64,000 bases of DNA, taken from Prevotella merdae. GTDB lineage: Bacteria; Bacteroidota; Bacteroidia; Bacteroidales; Bacteroidaceae. A program made the position numbers and the translations under genes. The notes below the pieces were generated by a model, which saw nothing but the letters and a program-made list of their open reading frames with translations, searched no databases and was not told the DNA's origin. Location of the stretch: NCBI RefSeq assembly GCF_900290275.1, contig NZ_LT985325.1, forward strand, positions 236,808 to 300,807, read 5' to 3'. Numbering within the stretch: the stretch's first letter is position 1; each line of letters starts with the position of its first letter. Below are positions 62,459 to 64,000 of the stretch, piece after piece.

Positions 62459-62683
62459 ATGACAACAGAAACAATTACCATCAATGGAGGCAGCAACCAG
62501 ATACTGCCCAACGCCACCCAGTCAATCCAGATCTTCATCGGCGACGAGTTCCTTAACCAAAAGTCGAACGTCGCAGACAAGCTCAAAGTAGAAGTAGTTA
62601 GCACCCCATTCTTCAGCATGAAGTTCAACTTCTTTCTATTCACCCTAAAAATAAATTGGAAGTTCTCCCTCAATAGACGGTAA
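62459..62683 (+). CDS. Short paralogue of the INGGNNQILPNAT protein, possibly truncated
   Basis: A 74-aa product starting MTTETITINGGSNQILPNAT, then QSIQIFIGDEF, which matches the start of the 61906 gene. After about residue 35 the similarity is lost and the chain ends in a hydrophobic/basic stretch (MKFNFFLFTLKINWKFSLNRR shortened here to its FFLFTLKINWKFS core). A REP-like element begins five bases later. It may be a decayed copy truncated by the repeat insertion. Confidence 0.45.
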   Translation: MTTETITINGGSNQILPNATQSIQIFIGDEFLNQKSNVADKLKVEVVSTPFFSMKFNFFLFTLKINWKFSLNRR

Positions 62684-62687
62684 AGTG

Positions 62688-62764
62688 GGAGCGGGGACGC
62701 CCTCGTCCTCGACAAAGCAATAGATTCTCCCAAATTCTTTCGGGGACGAGGGCGTCCCCGCTCC
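62688..62764. repeat. GGAG-headed REP pair (BIME-like)
   Basis: Perfect 21-bp inverted arms (62688-62708 and 62744-62764). Each arm begins or ends with GGAG/CTCC and holds its own small hairpin GGACG....CGTCC. Confidence 0.7.
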
Positions 62765-62791
62765 TATACAAAGGGCTATGCCCTAAATTGA
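62763..62791 (+). repeat. Conserved upstream block, copy 3 (before MBL gene)
   Basis: CCTATACAAAGGGCTATGCC followed by CTAAATTGA, 37 bp before the MBL-fold gene. Confidence 0.7.
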
Positions 62792-62828
62792 ACACTAACC
62801 TTACGAATAAAATTCTATATAAGCAATT

Positions 62829-63830
62829 ATGGCAATAAATATATCTTTACTTCCTGCCGAACATGGTGATTGCATATTCGTTTCTGCATATGATTACAAT
62901 GTTCTCATAGATGGAGGTGTCGCCCAAACTTATCAGGATTTGCATGACAGAAGAGATCCAGATAAACCATTGAAACAGTTGATAAACAAGTTGCATGAAG
63001 AGAATAAGCATATAGATTTGCTTATTGTTACGCATGTTGACGATGATCATATAGGAGGAATCATAGAATGGTTTGAAGATGAGTTCCCTAAAGAAGATTT
63101 TGTGAGAGAAATCTGGATGAATGACGATGTTATTCTATCCGATAAATCCAGTTTGCAAAATTCTCCAACCCAAGCAGGGAAACTACTTGAATTGTGGAGA
63201 GACAAAGGACGCTGCTATAATAATAATATAGTGCAAGGAGAAGAATTTGATAGAGGACCCTTCCATATCAAAGTGTTAGCACCATTGTCAAAATATCGAA
63301 ACAGTATTGCCGAGAAGATAAGTGCTTCATTGCAAAATACAGGTACTGCCAATGGTACAGATTCTGTCTCATTAAAAGAATTAGTAGCTCAACCATGGAA
63401 GAATGGAACCCTCACAAAAGAGAATAGAGCTTCTATTGCTTTTGAACTCTCTACAATAGATGGTGATAAGGTATTGTTGCTTGGTGATGCTCATATTAAA
63501 GATATTATGAATGGTCTTGATTATTTTTACCCAAAGCAAGATCACCCCATCAGATACAAAATCATAAAACTCTCACATCATGGTAGTAAGAACAATTTTA
63601 GTCCAACCTTTATACAAAAGGTACATGCAGATACTTTTCTTGTTTCTACCAATGGAGATTTCTTTGGGCATCCAGATAAAGAGGTTATTGCTCAAATAAT
63701 CTGTAATACAGATTCAATTATAGGCTTCAATTACAGAGAACGTAAGGATAGCTTGTTTACTAAGCAGGACTTTATGGATTTCCCTAATTTGAAGGAACGT
63801 GTATTTACCACTATATCATGCTTGGAATAG
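62829..63830 (+). CDS. MBL-fold metallohydrolase (ComEC-C type), candidate defence partner
   Basis: A 333-aa metallo-beta-lactamase-fold protein of the ComEC C-terminal type. The metal motif is THVDDDH (His69, Asp71, Asp73, His74), with an Asp in LLLGDAH and the SHHGS motif (His250, His251). The final STNGDFFGHPDKEV has the His typical of this subfamily. There is no signal peptide or membrane segment. It overlaps the start of a trypsin-like protease gene by 13 bp. MBL plus trypsin-like protease pairs are known partners of STAND NTPases in antiviral systems (type I AVAST). Confidence 0.88.
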   Translation: MAINISLLPAEHGDCIFVSAYDYNVLIDGGVAQTYQDLHDRRDPDKPLKQLINKLHEENKHIDLLIVTHVDDDHIGGIIEWFEDEFPKEDFVREIWMNDDVILSDKSSLQNSPTQAGKLLELWRDKGRCYNNNIVQGEEFDRGPFHIKVLAPLSKYRNSIAEKISASLQNTGTANGTDSVSLKELVAQPWKNGTLTKENRASIAFELSTIDGDKVLLLGDAHIKDIMNGLDYFYPKQDHPIRYKIIKLSHHGSKNNFSPTFIQKVHADTFLVSTNGDFFGHPDKEVIAQIICNTDSIIGFNYRERKDSLFTKQDFMDFPNLKERVFTTISCLE

Positions 63831-64000
63831 ACGATATAAAACAGAAACTTACAGTCAGGGTTAATGATGGAACAGGGGTTCTTGTTTCTCCATTAGACAA
63901 GGACATTTTGTATGTATTTACATGCAGACATGTTGTGTTAGATGAAGGTAAAAACATATTGCCAATAGACAATATTTCCATCAGCTATGATGAGGCTAAT
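63818..64000 (+). CDS. Trypsin-like serine protease, N-terminal part (runs off window)
   Basis: The first 61 codons are visible: MLGIDDIKQKLTVRVNDGTG, then VLVSPLDKDILYVFTCRHVV. The GTGVLVS strand followed by FTCRHV with the catalytic His38 is the usual start of an S1-type protease domain without signal peptide. The ATG lies inside the MBL gene's last codons. The catalytic Asp and Ser and any further domain are beyond the window. Confidence 0.75.
   Translation, partial: MLGIDDIKQKLTVRVNDGTGVLVSPLDKDILYVFTCRHVVLDEGKNILPIDNISISYDEAN

Overview
The window looks like the chromosome of a Bacteroidota member, most likely Prevotella/Segatella. The evidence is family content and signals: TAnnTTTG-type -7 promoter boxes, few Shine-Dalgarno sites, type IX secretion signals (PorT, a gliding-type C-terminal domain, sorting-like tails), imelysin/di-haem iron genes, a fused CcsBA, an UpxY antiterminator, a smalltalk peptide and a Bacteroidota-type DNA invertase. 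The species call is inference.

Layout. 1-1925: most of a group II intron with its reverse transcriptase, sitting just behind two tandem secreted paralogues (1942-4715). 5019-11326: housekeeping genes (dipeptidase, Skp-like lipoprotein, YitT membrane protein, endonuclease III with ComEC). 11330-13109: a decayed outer-membrane protein tail and an AAA ATPase behind a four-site repeat array. 13389-25826: secreted GH2 beta-galactosidase, uvrA with an ABC ATPase, a type IX cargo-like protein, a LysM protein with PorT, and a peptide transporter. 26314-29014: porin and RlmD. 29132-30292: a cut-down copy of the middle of CcsBA. 30395-35496: a TPP-riboswitch-controlled thiSGCFH operon. 35705-37213: an IS3-family element. 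37710-44539: a porin / imelysin / di-haem oxidoreductase / CcsBA operon, probably for iron handling. 44830-49220: anaerobic ribonucleotide reductase nrdDG bracketed by two LuxR-type regulators, one carrying a hemerythrin domain. 49243-51762: MutS2. 51820-52762: a tight DUF3791-DUF3990-DUF3791 cassette. 52960-53044: tRNA-Ser(UGA).

From 53414 to the end the region is accessory and full of repeats. A tyrosine DNA invertase lies next to a 146-bp segment bounded by 26-bp inverted repeats. The segment holds a promoter-like -7 box pointing away from the downstream upxY antiterminator and UDP-sugar dehydrogenase. This reads as a phase-variable surface-polysaccharide switch captured in the OFF orientation. 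Next come an amidase/smalltalk/DUF6266 cassette, several unknown small proteins, and two related proteins with an INGGxNQILPNAT start. The window ends in an MBL-fold hydrolase overlapping the start of a trypsin-like protease. That pair resembles the two partner genes of a type I AVAST / STAND-NTPase antiviral system; the NTPase, if present, lies beyond the window.

Intergenic DNA carries several dispersed repeat families: GTAG/GGAG-headed REP-like hairpins, AT-rich 22-bp tandem repeats, a conserved block upstream of accessory genes, and a perfect 55-bp inverted repeat.
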